Origin: Rhodovulum sp. PH10
GTDB taxonomy: Bacteria; Pseudomonadota; Alphaproteobacteria; Rhizobiales; Xanthobacteraceae
Direction of reading: 5' to 3'
Assembly (NCBI RefSeq): GCF_000293785.1
Contig: NZ_AKZI01000007.1
Span: 1 to 64,000 of the forward strand
Length of the DNA stretch: 64,000 bases
Shown: positions 17,019-27,658 of the stretch, piece after piece
Layout of the letters: each line of letters starts with the position of its first letter
Numbering within the stretch: position 1 is the first letter of the stretch
The notes under the pieces: generated by a model
What the model saw: the letters and a program-made list of their open reading frames with translations, nothing else
What the model was told of the DNA's origin: nothing
The model's database searches: none
Translations under genes and position numbers: made by a program

Positions 17019-18752
17019 TCACTGCAGCGAAGCGGTGCGCTGAAAAGTGACGGTGGAGAGAAACACCACGGCGCCGCCGGAGAAGCGATCGCTCGTCATG
17101 CCCGGATAGGGCTCGCCCGCAAACGTCATCATCACGCTGCCGGTCGGCTTCTCGAGCAGCCGCGAGATGGCGCCCCAGTCGGGCGCGCCATAGCCCGTGA
17201 CGGTGAGCGAGCGCTGCAGGCTCGGCGCCAGCATCACGGCGCGCAGCCACGGATCGTCGAATTGCATGCCGGCCTTCACCGCCACCACGGCGGCGTGCGG
17301 GGCGGCGACCGCCGCGGCCGGCGTCTCGCTCTCGTCGGCATGGCCGAGCCGCGCCGTGGCCTTGCGCACCACCGTCACCGGGCCGGGAGCGGCCTGAGCG
17401 GGCGGGCGTGCCGCGTCGTCGGCGGACAGGCGGGCGCGGTCGACCAGCGAGCCCATCATCGAGGGACGCGCCGGCGCCTGTTGCGGGCGGCTGCGCGGCT
17501 CCACCGCATAAGCGAGGGCGAGCTCGAGCGGCACGCGGTCGGCGGCGTCGCGGGTACGGGTCCACGGCCCGACCGAGCCGGTGCTCGCGCCACCGTCGGC
17601 CGGCACGATCACCTCGTCGGCGGATGCGGTGCGGTAGGGCTGCGCCGAGGTCTCGCCGATCGCGGCCGGCGGGCGCGGCGGCTCGTTGCCGAGCGTCACC
17701 GGCGTCGCGCCGGCGGAGGCGAGCATCAGGCCGCCGGAAGCGGGCGCGTCTCCTGCCGCCTCGGTCGCGCCGGGCCGGCTCGGCGGCAGGGGCACGCGCG
17801 AGGCAACCCGAGTCTCGGCGACGCGGGTCTCGGCACGCGCCGGCCGAGAGGTCACGGGACGCGCCGGCTCGCGGGCATTGTCCTCGGCCTCCTCGGGATC
17901 GGACCCGCGGCTGCCGAACAGCGTGGCGAACAGGTTCTTGGCCGGCGCGGTGACGTTTTGGACCGGGTTTTGCGCGCCCGTGTCGGCGTCGGTGTCGACG
18001 CCGGCCGAGCGGGCGGCGGCGAGCGAGACCTGCGAGGGCGACGAGCCGCGCCGCGCAATGTCGGCGAGCGCGAGCTGATAATTCTTCATCGGCTTGCCGT
18101 CGGTCGGCACGTGCACGGTGCGGCCGTCCGGAAACACGCGGGCGAGCTGGTCGCGGGTCATGCGCGGCCAGTGGCGCACGCTGGCGACGTCGACATGGAT
18201 GAACTGCGAGCCCGGGTAATAGCCGACGCCGCCCCGCTGCAGCCGCAACGCGGCGGCGCGCTGCACGTCGAGCGGCACGTTGCGCACCTTGAGGTCGATC
18301 GCCTTGCCGAGCGTGTGCTGGCTGTGCTTGGCGACGCCGCTCGAGCGGCTCCGCAGCATGCTGTTGGTGGCGGGCGCGCGATAGCCGCAGATGATGTCGA
18401 TGCCGTCCTTGCCGTCGACCGCGCGATAGAGCTCCCACACCGCGTCGATCACCGCGGGGTCCATCCGGACCTCCTCGTTGCGGCGCCAGTCGCGCATCTC
18501 GTGGTTGATCTTGGCGAGCGCGGCCGGGTCGTAGCGGCCGTCGCGCTTGTAGGTGACGGTCAGCGTCTCGCCGGTGTGGGTGTGGTGAAAGGTCAGCGAG
18601 CGGGTGTCGCCGTTGGCTGCCGCGGTCTGCAGCGTCTGGCTGCCGAGCAGCAGGATCGCCGCCACGGCGCCGGCATGTCTGCCGGCCCGCAAGACTTTGC
18701 TCACGGCGAACGAAAACGATGCGGAGGGGCTTTGGCCGCGCGTCGGTGTCAC
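17019..18752 (-). CDS. DUF882 (YcbK-like peptidase M15 fold) cell-wall protein
   Basis: A secreted protein of about 577 residues. After a basic N-terminus and one hydrophobic segment (GAVAAILLLGSQTLQTAAA, signal anchor or signal peptide) comes the DUF882 domain (residues about 50-200): SLTFHHTHTGETLTVTY, IDIICGYRAPATNSMLR, SQHTLGKAIDLKV and FIHVDVASVRHW, which contain the histidine/aspartate zinc ligands of the M15/VanX-like murein peptidases. The rest is a long proline/alanine-rich linker and a C-terminal domain of unknown role. The frame is open to a TTG at 18776; the GTG at 18752 is preferred because gaggga lies eight bases upstream. Probable role in peptidoglycan turnover. Confidence 0.78.
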   Translation of the reverse strand: MTPTRGQSPSASFSFAVSKVLRAGRHAGAVAAILLLGSQTLQTAAANGDTRSLTFHHTHTGETLTVTYKRDGRYDPAALAKINHEMRDWRRNEEVRMDPAVIDAVWELYRAVDGKDGIDIICGYRAPATNSMLRSRSSGVAKHSQHTLGKAIDLKVRNVPLDVQRAAALRLQRGGVGYYPGSQFIHVDVASVRHWPRMTRDQLARVFPDGRTVHVPTDGKPMKNYQLALADIARRGSSPSQVSLAAARSAGVDTDADTGAQNPVQNVTAPAKNLFATLFGSRGSDPEEAEDNAREPARPVTSRPARAETRVAETRVASRVPLPPSRPGATEAAGDAPASGGLMLASAGATPVTLGNEPPRPPAAIGETSAQPYRTASADEVIVPADGGASTGSVGPWTRTRDAADRVPLELALAYAVEPRSRPQQAPARPSMMGSLVDRARLSADDAARPPAQAAPGPVTVVRKATARLGHADESETPAAAVAAPHAAVVAVKAGMQFDDPWLRAVMLAPSLQRSLTVTGYGAPDWGAISRLLEKPTGSVMMTFAGEPYPGMTSDRFSGGAVVFLSTVTFQRTASLQ

Positions 18753-18980
18753 GTTCACGATCCCTCGTTCGGACAAGACTTCGGCGTCCCGCCCGGACGG
18801 CGTCCGGGAAGGAGACCGTCGCGCCGCACACCCCCCCGGTGCGCGGCGCGACGTCGTGCTCGGCGTCTTTTACGGGATCGGTAAACGCAGACTGGCTGCC
18901 CCCTCTCCCCCATCACGAAGCCTTCACTAAACCGTGATCATGGCGAAAACAAGCCGACTGATGCGGCCGCGCCACGCCGG

Positions 18981-19013
18981 CGTAAAATATTGTTCGTCAA
19001 CGATATTTTTACG
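18981..19013. promoter_or_regulatory. AT-rich 33-base inverted repeat upstream of the DUF882 gene
   Basis: Arms cgtaaaatattgtt and aacgatatttttacg enclose cgtc; they pair along their whole length except one mismatch and one extra A. In a region otherwise near 70% GC this AT-rich palindrome stands out. It is about 230 bases upstream of the DUF882 start and beyond the terminator of the L,D-transpeptidase gene, so it is more likely an operator or an AT-rich promoter element than a terminator. Confidence 0.55.
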
Positions 19014-19142
19014 GATTCGGGGATCCCGCCGCGACCCGTGCACGCGTCGGTCGCCGTTCCGACCGATGTGATCGCCTGACGATCACCGGCGGGCACGAAA
19101 AATGCTTTCCGGAAATCCCCCAAGCAATCCCGGCATCGAACG

Positions 19143-19168
19143 AAAAAGGCCGGGACATCCCCGGCCTT
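19143..19168 (-). terminator. Rho-independent terminator of the L,D-transpeptidase gene
   Basis: On the minus strand, nine perfect pairs aaggccggg/cccggcctt with a five-base loop are followed by TTTTT, 38 bases after the stop codon of the transpeptidase gene. Confidence 0.85.
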
Positions 19169-19205
19169 CTCGAACGCCTCGAATTTTCGCCGGCCGCCGC
19201 GGCCG

Positions 19206-21620
19206 TCAGCGGAACAGGTTGAAGAACGGGAAGATGCTGGTGCGCGGCGGCTCCGGCGGCGCCTGGAACACCTGGCGGCGCGGCCGCACCGACGCCTCGC
19301 GGCGCTGGACCGGCACGTCGGCGACCTTCCGTTCGTTGCCGTGCAGCACCGCCAGCACCTGCTTGTCGCGGCCGTAGACGTCGTCGCGCAGCTGCAGCTC
19401 GCCGTGCTCGTCGACGAACGCGGTCTGATAGGTCAGATGCACCGGGATCGGCTTCGGCAGGTTGATGTTTGTCTCGCCGCTTCCGTACATCTTGCGGATC
19501 CGCGCGGCCGTGTAGTTCTCCTTCGGCAGCGCGATCGAGAGCAGCACCTCGGCGTACTCGTCCGGGTCCTGCACCCGCATGCAGCCGTGGCTGTAGGCCC
19601 GCCGCGACTTCGAGAACAGATACTTGTCCGGCGTGTCGTGCTGGTAGACCAGGAACTTGTTGGGGAAGTTGAAGCGGATGCGGCCGAGCGCGTTGGCGGC
19701 GCCGGGCGGCTGCGAGACGTGCACCGAGCCGTCGCGGCGATAGGTGACCTTCAGCCCCATCCGTTCGAGCACGGTCGGGTCCTGCTGCAGCGCCGGCAGG
19801 TACTCGTTGTAGACGATCGACGGCGGCACGTTCCAGGTCGGGTTGACGGTGATGTACTTCATCGTCTCGCTGAGCAGCGGCGTCGCCTTGCTCGGCTTGC
19901 CGACCACGATGCGGGTCTTCCACTTCACCGCGCCGTGGTCGTAAACCTTCAGCGTGTAGTCCGGGATGTTGACCATCACGTACGCCTTGCCGAGATCGTG
20001 GTCGATCCAGCGCCAGCGTTCGAGATTGGCGACGATGATGTCGGCGGTGCGGGCGTCGCTCGGGCCGTTGATCGCCTCGATCGTGTTGCGGCCGACCAGC
20101 CCGTCCGGCCGCAGGCCGTGCTTCTTCTGGAACGCCTTCACCGCGTCGGCCAGCGCCGCGTCGTAGAGATTGCCCTCGCCGGTGACGCCGAGCCGCTTGC
20201 GCAAGCCCGGCACGCGCTCGTCCTCGGTGCCCTCGCGCATCAGCGGGCCGTCGGCCAGCGGCGGATCCTCGTCGGCGGTCTCGCCGCGCAGCGCGGCGAG
20301 CTTTGCCTTCAGCGCCTTGTAGGCCGGATGCTGCGGCAGATAGCCGGCGAGCGCCGCGCGGGCGTCGTCCGCGGTCGCGAGCTTGTCGAGCACCGCGTCG
20401 GCCGCCGGCGCCTTGGTCTCGTAGAGAATGTCGCCGGCGATCCGCGACCAGTGCACCCGCCCGACCGCCGCGTGGTGGGCATAGTCGAGCACCGCGGCAT
20501 CGAGCGCCAGCTCGTAGGCGGCGACGTCCTCCGGCGTCGGGTTCGCGGCGAGCTGCGGCACCGGATAGTCGGCCGGGTCGAGGCCGTCGGCCGCCGCGCT
20601 CCTCAGCTGCGCCGCCACCGCCTTTGCCCGCGCGGAGACCACGCCGTCGGCGGTCCACAGCGGCGCGTCGTTGCGCGCGGCATAGAAGCTCTGCAGGGCC
20701 TCGCGCGTCTTGGTGTCGAACCGCCGGTCCTTCGACGCGAGCAGATCACGCAGCACCGGCCCGACCTTCTGGTCGAGCGTTTGCACCGGCGCGACGGCCT
20801 CGGGGATCGAGGCGGTGGTCGGCTCGGCCGCGGGCGCGGATTTTTTGGCGGTCTCGGGCGCCACGGCCGGCGTGCCCGGCGCGGGTTTCGTCGCGGCGGT
20901 GTCGGGAGTGGCGGTGTCGGGAGTGGCGGGTGCGCTCGGAGCCGATTCGGTCTTCGCCGTCTCGGGAGCCGCCGGTGCCGGCGTCGTCGCGGCGGTGTCC
21001 GGCGTGGCGGGCGCAGTCGGAGAAGGCTCGGTCTTCGCGGTCTCCGGGGCGGCCGGCTTGCTTTCCGGCTCGGTCTTCGCCGTGTCCGGCGTAGCGGGCG
21101 CGCTCGGAGCAGCCTTGGTCTCGGCCGTGGCCGGGGCAGCCGGAGCGGTCGGCGACGGCGCGGTCTCGGCGGCCTTGGTGTCGGCGGGTGCCACGTCGTT
21201 CGGGGTCACCACCACCGGGGCGGGCTGGACCGGCGGCACCGCATCATCGACCGAGACGGACGTCTTCTCGTCGGCGGCCTTTGCGGCCGACGAAGGATCC
21301 TTCGGCGCGGGCGCCTCGGGCGCCGCGGCCGTGTTCGGAGCAACGGCCTCGGAGGCGGCGGCCTTCGGGGCAGCGGGTTCCGCCGCCTCGGTGCTCAAGG
21401 CCGGGTCGGAGGAGACCGCCTCGGTCGCCCCCTCGGTGGAGCCCCTGGTCGATTCCGGCCCGGTCGAGACTGCGGTCGAGACCGCCCCGGTCGAGACCGT
21501 CGTGGTCGAGACCGGGGTCGAGACCGTGGCCGCATCGCCCGGTTCGGCACGGGCCGGCGCGACACCCAGGGTCAGAACGAGGGCGAGGGCCGTTCCGGCG
21601 AGCAGACGATCGAATCGCAT
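19206..21620 (-). CDS. L,D-transpeptidase (YcbB/LdtD-like) with long repeat linker
   Basis: An 804-residue exported protein that makes 3-3 peptidoglycan cross-links or attaches proteins to murein. Signal peptide residues 1-25 (RLLAGTALALVLTLGVAPARA). Residues about 26-255 are a low-complexity Ala/Pro/Thr/Glu linker with VST and PATPDTAKTE-type repeats. Then a YcbB-type scaffold domain (DRRFDTKTREALQSFYAAR), a peptidoglycan-binding motif (VPGLRKRLGVTGEGNLYDAALADAVKAFQKKHGL) and the YkuD catalytic domain with the nucleophile Cys680 in AYSHGCMRV. The ATG at 21620 has aggag seven bases upstream. A strong terminator follows. The linker is longer than usual. Confidence 0.88.
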   Translation of the reverse strand: MRFDRLLAGTALALVLTLGVAPARAEPGDAATVSTPVSTTTVSTGAVSTAVSTGPESTRGSTEGATEAVSSDPALSTEAAEPAAPKAAASEAVAPNTAAAPEAPAPKDPSSAAKAADEKTSVSVDDAVPPVQPAPVVVTPNDVAPADTKAAETAPSPTAPAAPATAETKAAPSAPATPDTAKTEPESKPAAPETAKTEPSPTAPATPDTAATTPAPAAPETAKTESAPSAPATPDTATPDTAATKPAPGTPAVAPETAKKSAPAAEPTTASIPEAVAPVQTLDQKVGPVLRDLLASKDRRFDTKTREALQSFYAARNDAPLWTADGVVSARAKAVAAQLRSAAADGLDPADYPVPQLAANPTPEDVAAYELALDAAVLDYAHHAAVGRVHWSRIAGDILYETKAPAADAVLDKLATADDARAALAGYLPQHPAYKALKAKLAALRGETADEDPPLADGPLMREGTEDERVPGLRKRLGVTGEGNLYDAALADAVKAFQKKHGLRPDGLVGRNTIEAINGPSDARTADIIVANLERWRWIDHDLGKAYVMVNIPDYTLKVYDHGAVKWKTRIVVGKPSKATPLLSETMKYITVNPTWNVPPSIVYNEYLPALQQDPTVLERMGLKVTYRRDGSVHVSQPPGAANALGRIRFNFPNKFLVYQHDTPDKYLFSKSRRAYSHGCMRVQDPDEYAEVLLSIALPKENYTAARIRKMYGSGETNINLPKPIPVHLTYQTAFVDEHGELQLRDDVYGRDKQVLAVLHGNERKVADVPVQRREASVRPRRQVFQAPPEPPRTSIFPFFNLFR

Positions 21621-21828
21621 GGGCGATCTCCTCACGAGGCTTTACGGGCACCACGGTCGAGCCGTCGGCACACGGACGGCTCCATCGGCCACGCACGGGG
21701 CCGACGCGGCGGCGGCCGTCGCACGCGGAGTTCCACGCCAGGCCACGCCAATCGCGAGAAAGCTAACCGAGACGGCCCGGCGCACGCTCGGCTTTTCGCG
21801 CATGGTGCGGTTGTTTTCGCGACCCCTG

Positions 21829-23358
<1,530 letters not shown>

Positions 23359-23538
23359 CGCGGTTCCGGCCTGGTTACGACTGTCCCGATTTGGAGCATT
23401 AGTCCAGATCAGCCTTAACGGGCTGTTACCCCCGGCCGCGTTCGGCATGGGTCTCTCGCGGATCTCGCAGGGGAAGCGTATCTTGCTACCGTCGGAGCAC
23501 GGCCGGGCCGGCTCCGACCGGGCGATGCGAGGAAAACG

Positions 23539-24219
23539 ATGACGACTGCGCTGGTGATTCTCGTGCTGCTGGCCGTCGCCGGCTGGGTCGGCTGGGGCTT
23601 TCTCTCCCGCCGCGCGCTGCTGCCCTGCCCGGCCGCCTTCTCCTTCGTCGTCGAGCGCGACAACCCGCTGGCGAAATTCACCCGCGCCGCGCACGTGGTG
23701 GAGCGGCTGGCGCCGAAGCCGGGCGAAACAATCGCCGATATCGGCTGCGGGCCCGGCCGGGTGACGCTGCCGCTCGCCCGCGCGGTCGCCCCCGGCGGCG
23801 AGATTTTGGCGATCGACGTGCAGCCGGCGATGCTCGCAAAGCTCGAGGCGAAGGCGGCGCGGGAGGGCGTGGAAAACATCCGCCGGCTCGCCACCGACCT
23901 GCGGCAGGCGAAGCTCGAGCCGAACTCGCTCGACGGCGCGGTGATGGTGATGGCGCTCGGCGAGATCCCCGACAACGCCGCCGTGCTGCCGGCGCTCTAC
24001 GCCGCGCTGAAGCCGGGCGGCCGGCTGGTGATCGCCGAGAGCACCTTCGATCCGCACTATGTCGCAATCCGCCGGCTGCGCGACATGGCGGACGCCGCGG
24101 GCTTTTCCGACCGCCGCTGCTTCGGCAACCTGTTCGGCTACAGCCTGCTGCTCGAAAAGCCGGCCGCGACCCGCTCCGCCGAGCTTCCCGAGCCCGGCCC
24201 CGGCCCGGCGGCCGCCTGA
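23539..24219 (+). CDS. Membrane-anchored class I SAM-dependent methyltransferase
   Basis: A 226-residue protein with an N-terminal transmembrane helix (TTALVILVLLAVAGWVGWGFL) followed by a Rossmann methyltransferase domain: motif I IADIGCGPGRVTLPLA, an acidic loop ILAIDVQPAML, then DLRQAKLEPNSLDGAVMVMALGEI and LKPGGRLVIAEST. The fold resembles UbiE/Methyltransf_11 enzymes; the acceptor is unknown, but membrane anchoring suggests a lipid or quinone substrate. It is a single gene followed by the oligoendopeptidase about 100 bases later. Confidence 0.8.
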   Translation: MTTALVILVLLAVAGWVGWGFLSRRALLPCPAAFSFVVERDNPLAKFTRAAHVVERLAPKPGETIADIGCGPGRVTLPLARAVAPGGEILAIDVQPAMLAKLEAKAAREGVENIRRLATDLRQAKLEPNSLDGAVMVMALGEIPDNAAVLPALYAALKPGGRLVIAESTFDPHYVAIRRLRDMADAAGFSDRRCFGNLFGYSLLLEKPAATRSAELPEPGPGPAAA

Positions 24220-24320
24220 GCCGCGAGCGGCCGAGGGTCGCGCGGCTTTGCCATTCGGCGCCGCGATGCCTACCTTTGGCGGCGAACCCTGGTGGTCATC
24301 GCTGCAAAGGACATTTCCGC

Positions 24321-26153
24321 ATGGCCGATTCGCCTGCCCGCACCGCTCCGAAGAAGACCGAGGCCGCGCTCGGTGCGCTGCCCGAATGGAATCTCGCCGA
24401 CCTCTATCCGGCGATCGATTCTCCGGAGGTGCGGGGCGACCTCGCGCGGGCGCGTGCCGAGTGCATCGCCTTCGAGGAGAAGTACAAGGGCCGCCTCGCC
24501 GAGATGGCCGCCGCCGCCGATGCGGGCAAGACGCTCGCCGAGGCGGTCGAGGGGCTCGAGACGCTCGACGACCTGCTCGGCCGGCTGATCTCCTATGCGG
24601 GCCTCGTCCACGCCGGCGACACCACCGACCCGGTGCGCGCGAAGTTCTACGGCGACGTGCAGGAGCAGATCACCGCCGCCTCGTCGCATCTCCTGTTCTT
24701 CTCGCTCGAGCTGAACCGGATCGACGACGCGCTGCTCGAGACCGCGATGGGCGATCCCGCGCTCGGGCATTATCGGCCGTTCATCGAGGACGTGCGCAAG
24801 GAGAAGCCGTATCAGCTCGAGGACCGGGTCGAGCAGCTCTTCCACGAGAAGTCGGTGACCGGCTATGCCGCGTGGAACCGGCTGTTCGACGAGACGGTCG
24901 CCGGCCTGCGCTTCAAGGTCCAGGGCAAGACGCTGCCGCTCGAGCCCGCGCTGACGCTCCTGCAGAGCCCGAACGAGAAGACCCGCGCCGCCGCCGCGGG
25001 CGCGCTCGCGGACACCTTCGGACAGCATCTGCGGACGTTCACGCTGATCCTCAACACGCTCGCCAAGGACAAGGAGATCTCCGACCGCTGGCGCGGATTC
25101 GCCGACATCGCCGACTCGCGCCATCTCGCCAACCGGGTCGAGCGCGAGGTGGTGGAAGCGCTGGTGTCTGCCGTGCGCGCCGCCTATCCGCGGCTGTCGC
25201 ATCGTTACTATGCCTTGAAGGCGAGATGGTTCGGCAAGGAGCGGCTGGCGCACTGGGACCGCAACGCGCCGCTGCCCAAGGTGCCGATGCGCACGATCCC
25301 CTGGGAGCAGGCGAAATCGTCGGTGCTGGAGGCGTACGGCGCGTTCTCACCGACGATGGCGGAGATCGCCGAGCGCTTCTTCGAGAACCGCTGGATCGAC
25401 GCACCGACCCGCCCCGGCAAGGCGCCCGGCGCCTTCGCGCATCCGACCGTGCCGTCGGCGCACCCCTATGTGCTGGTGAACTATCAGGGCAAGCCGCGCG
25501 ACGTGATGACGCTCGCCCACGAGCTCGGTCACGGCGTGCATCAGGTGCTCGCGGCGAAGAACGGCCCGCTGATGGCGCCGACCCCGCTGACGCTCGCCGA
25601 GACCGCCAGCGTCTTCGGCGAGATGCTGACGTTCCAAAAACTGCTCGCCGCCACCAAGGACCCGAAGCGCCGCCGCGCGATGCTCGCCGGAAAGGTGGAG
25701 GACATGCTGAACACGGTGGTGCGGCAGATCGCGTTCTACACCTTCGAGCGCGACATCCACACCGCCCGCCGCGAGGGCGAGCTGACCGCCGACCGGATCG
25801 GCGAGATCTGGATGAAGGTGCAGAGCGAGAGCCTGGGGCCGGCGATCGAGCTGTCGGCCGGCTACGAGACGTTCTGGACCTATATCGGCCACTTCGTCCA
25901 CGCACCGTTCTACGTCTACGCCTATGCCTTCGGCGACTGCTTGGTGAACGCGCTGTACGCGGTCTATCAGAACGCCCACGAAGGGTTTTCCGAGCGCTAT
26001 CTCGCGATGCTGGCGGCCGGCGGCACCAAGCCGCATGCCGAGCTTCTGGCCCCGTTCGGCCTCGACGCCCGCGACCCCGGTTTTTGGCAGGGCGGCCTCG
26101 GCCTGATCGCAAAAATGATCGACGAGCTGGAGGCGATGGAGCACTCTCCATGA
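24321..26153 (+). CDS. pepF: M3 family oligoendopeptidase F
   Basis: A 610-residue cytosolic zinc oligopeptidase of family M3B that trims peptides of about 5-20 residues. The zinc site is HELGHGVH (His400, Glu401, His404) with the third ligand in the downstream ETASVFGEM segment. The N-terminal half (LPEWNLADLYPAIDSPEV, FSLELNRIDD) is the helical lid typical of PepF. ATG 24321 matches family N-termini; the frame upstream is a shadow. Its stop codon is followed after one base by the first TIR-domain gene, so the three genes form one transcription unit. Confidence 0.92.
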   Translation: MADSPARTAPKKTEAALGALPEWNLADLYPAIDSPEVRGDLARARAECIAFEEKYKGRLAEMAAAADAGKTLAEAVEGLETLDDLLGRLISYAGLVHAGDTTDPVRAKFYGDVQEQITAASSHLLFFSLELNRIDDALLETAMGDPALGHYRPFIEDVRKEKPYQLEDRVEQLFHEKSVTGYAAWNRLFDETVAGLRFKVQGKTLPLEPALTLLQSPNEKTRAAAAGALADTFGQHLRTFTLILNTLAKDKEISDRWRGFADIADSRHLANRVEREVVEALVSAVRAAYPRLSHRYYALKARWFGKERLAHWDRNAPLPKVPMRTIPWEQAKSSVLEAYGAFSPTMAEIAERFFENRWIDAPTRPGKAPGAFAHPTVPSAHPYVLVNYQGKPRDVMTLAHELGHGVHQVLAAKNGPLMAPTPLTLAETASVFGEMLTFQKLLAATKDPKRRRAMLAGKVEDMLNTVVRQIAFYTFERDIHTARREGELTADRIGEIWMKVQSESLGPAIELSAGYETFWTYIGHFVHAPFYVYAYAFGDCLVNALYAVYQNAHEGFSERYLAMLAAGGTKPHAELLAPFGLDARDPGFWQGGLGLIAKMIDELEAMEHSP

Positions 26154-26154
26154 G

Positions 26155-26562
26155 ATGGCTTATCACGTCTTCGTCTCGCACGGCTGGCACGACCGGTGGA
26201 TCGCGCGGCAGTTCGCCCGCGCAATCCGTCACGACGCCGGAGCGGAGCCGATCGTCGACATCTTCGACGTCAAGAAAGGGGACCGGATCGACGATCGCAT
26301 TCGCGAGCTATTGCCGAAATGCGAGGAACTCGTCGCGCTGATCACGCCCTGGTCGGTCACGAGGAATTGGGTCTGGAACGAGATCGGCGCGGCATGGATC
26401 CTGGACAAGCGGATCGTCGCCGTCCTGTATGGTGTGACGCTGGCGGAGATCGACGTCGAGAAGGGCGGGCGGGCCTGCCTGACGTCGCGTAACGTGGTGC
26501 TCCTGGACGAGTTCGACGATTATGTCGCCGAGCTGGCCGAACGGGTGAAGGGAGTGTCGTGA
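26155..26562 (+). CDS. Stand-alone TIR-domain protein 1
   Basis: A 135-residue protein consisting almost wholly of one TIR domain: strand A YHVFVSHGWHDRWIARQF, box-2-like DIFDVKKGDRIDDRI, strand C LVALITPWS, and the alpha-C segment TRNWVWNEIGAAW with Glu76 in the position of the NADase catalytic glutamate (WxxxE-like). No second domain, signal peptide or membrane segment. Bacterial TIR domains often cleave NAD+ in phage defence or signal with partner proteins, but here no STING, Argonaute, SMODS or other partner is fused or adjacent. It starts one base after the peptidase stop and overlaps the second TIR gene by one base (TGATG). Codon use is less GC-biased than its neighbours. Confidence 0.8.
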   Translation: MAYHVFVSHGWHDRWIARQFARAIRHDAGAEPIVDIFDVKKGDRIDDRIRELLPKCEELVALITPWSVTRNWVWNEIGAAWILDKRIVAVLYGVTLAEIDVEKGGRACLTSRNVVLLDEFDDYVAELAERVKGVS

Positions 26563-26942
26563 TGGGCGCGCATGTCTTCCTGTCCTACGCCTCGGCCGAC
26601 CGTGCGCTCGCGGACGAGATCACCCGGTCTCTCGGGGAAGCCGGCCTGACGGTGACCCGCCCGGACACGATCGCTGCCCCGACCGACGGGCCGAGCCTCG
26701 ATGCGCTGAAAACCGCCCTGACCAATGCCGACGTGATGATCGCGATCGTTCCGCCGACCGGGACGCCGGGCAGCAACAACGTGTCGTTCGAGGTCGGTGC
26801 CGCCGATGCGCTCGACAAGCCGGTGGTGGCCGTCACCAACGACGTGTCGGACGCCATCGATTTCGGCCGTTTTCAGCCGGTGTCGGCCAAAGATCTGCCC
26901 GACCTCGTGCGCCACGTCCGGGCACTGCTGAAGGGGCAGTGA
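26562..26942 (+). CDS. Stand-alone TIR-domain protein 2
   Basis: A 126-residue protein, again essentially a single TIR domain: AHVFLSYASADRALADEI (strand A/box 1), DALKTALTNADVMIAIVPP (strand C), and GSNNVSFEVGAADALDKPVV with Glu77 aligned to the catalytic position. It lacks the tryptophan found in TIR1 and its BB-loop region (TVTRPDTIAAPTDGPSLD) differs, so the two are not recent duplicates. The ATG at 26562 overlaps the TIR1 stop by one base; an in-frame GTG lies at 26559. Coupling suggests a fixed ratio and possibly a heteromer. Function is unknown. Confidence 0.75.
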   Translation: MGAHVFLSYASADRALADEITRSLGEAGLTVTRPDTIAAPTDGPSLDALKTALTNADVMIAIVPPTGTPGSNNVSFEVGAADALDKPVVAVTNDVSDAIDFGRFQPVSAKDLPDLVRHVRALLKGQ

Positions 26943-26963
26943 GGCCCGGCCGAACCTCCCGCC

Positions 26964-27161
26964 TCACCCCACCGCGGCGGTGGAGGCGGCCAAGGCCTCG
27001 AACTCGGCCGGGCCGTAGCAGCGGCCGTGCGGATCGGTGATCTCGACCTCGACGACGCCCTCGGCCATCAGCTCGTGCGCCTTCTTGACGGCGGCCGTGG
27101 CGGTGTCGCGCTTCAGCGACAATGCCCCCGCGGTGTCCTTGCCGGTGACGATCCAACCCAT
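26964..27161 (-). CDS. Small conserved-looking hypothetical protein
   Basis: A 65-residue protein (MGWIVTGKDTAGALSLKRDT...VEVEITDPHGRCYGPAEFEAL). The regular alternation and the DPHGR turn suggest a small beta-alpha domain that aids detection of similar short proteins in related genomes; the start codon sits after a purine-rich gggaga. It is convergent with the TIR pair, 21 bases apart. No function can be assigned. Confidence 0.5.
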   Translation of the reverse strand: MGWIVTGKDTAGALSLKRDTATAAVKKAHELMAEGVVEVEITDPHGRCYGPAEFEALAASTAAVG

Positions 27162-27658
27162 CGCAGCTCTCCCGCCTTCCCCTCACCGGCCTTTTTCCCT
27201 CGAGGGGCGGCCGACCAAAAACGCACGATAGCCGATCCGCACCGCCGGGGCGACCCGGACGGCCGCGTATGCCCCCACCCCCGCACCGCGGCGATGCCCT
27301 GCGTCCCGCCGTTCGCCCGCCGCTTTCTCTACAGGCGTGAAAGTGCGCGTCGGGGACCGCCGGTACCGTCGTCTTGTGAGTCGGCAGCAGCCGGCGTAAC
27401 CTGCGGTCGCAATCGCCGGCCGAAAGCTCTACCCCAGCGCGCACGCCGTGGCCCGGGCACACCGACCGGACGAACGAGCCGAACGCGCAAGCAGGAGCGG
27501 GTCGGCGAAAGCGGGGCAAAACGTCGCGAGCCGACGTGTGTCGCGTCGAGGCATCTCGCGCCGATACGGGTCGAGCCGGCGGGAGCCTCGGTGCCACGAG
27601 CCGACACCGACACGAGCCGCGCCGCCGCGAACCGAGCCGACACGAGCCGAGGTGACCC
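27162..27658. other. 497-base gap with degenerate short repeats
   Basis: No supported gene. The stretch contains several copies of gacacgagccg-like units between about 27594 and 27650, close to the start of the PHA-synthase-like gene. A gtaacc at 27396 followed by cgaa at 27421 resembles the SigF promoter but the spacing is 19, not 16. The promoter of the downstream gene must lie here. Confidence 0.5.

Noticed and set aside
16990-18890. Long plus-strand frame over the DUF882 gene
   Set aside because: It is a GC-rich shadow; the minus-strand frame has signal, zinc-ligand motifs and a proper start.
27396-27424. Second SigF-type promoter (gtaacc followed by cgaa)
   Set aside because: The spacer is 19 bases instead of 16, so it does not match the form seen upstream of the sigma gene.
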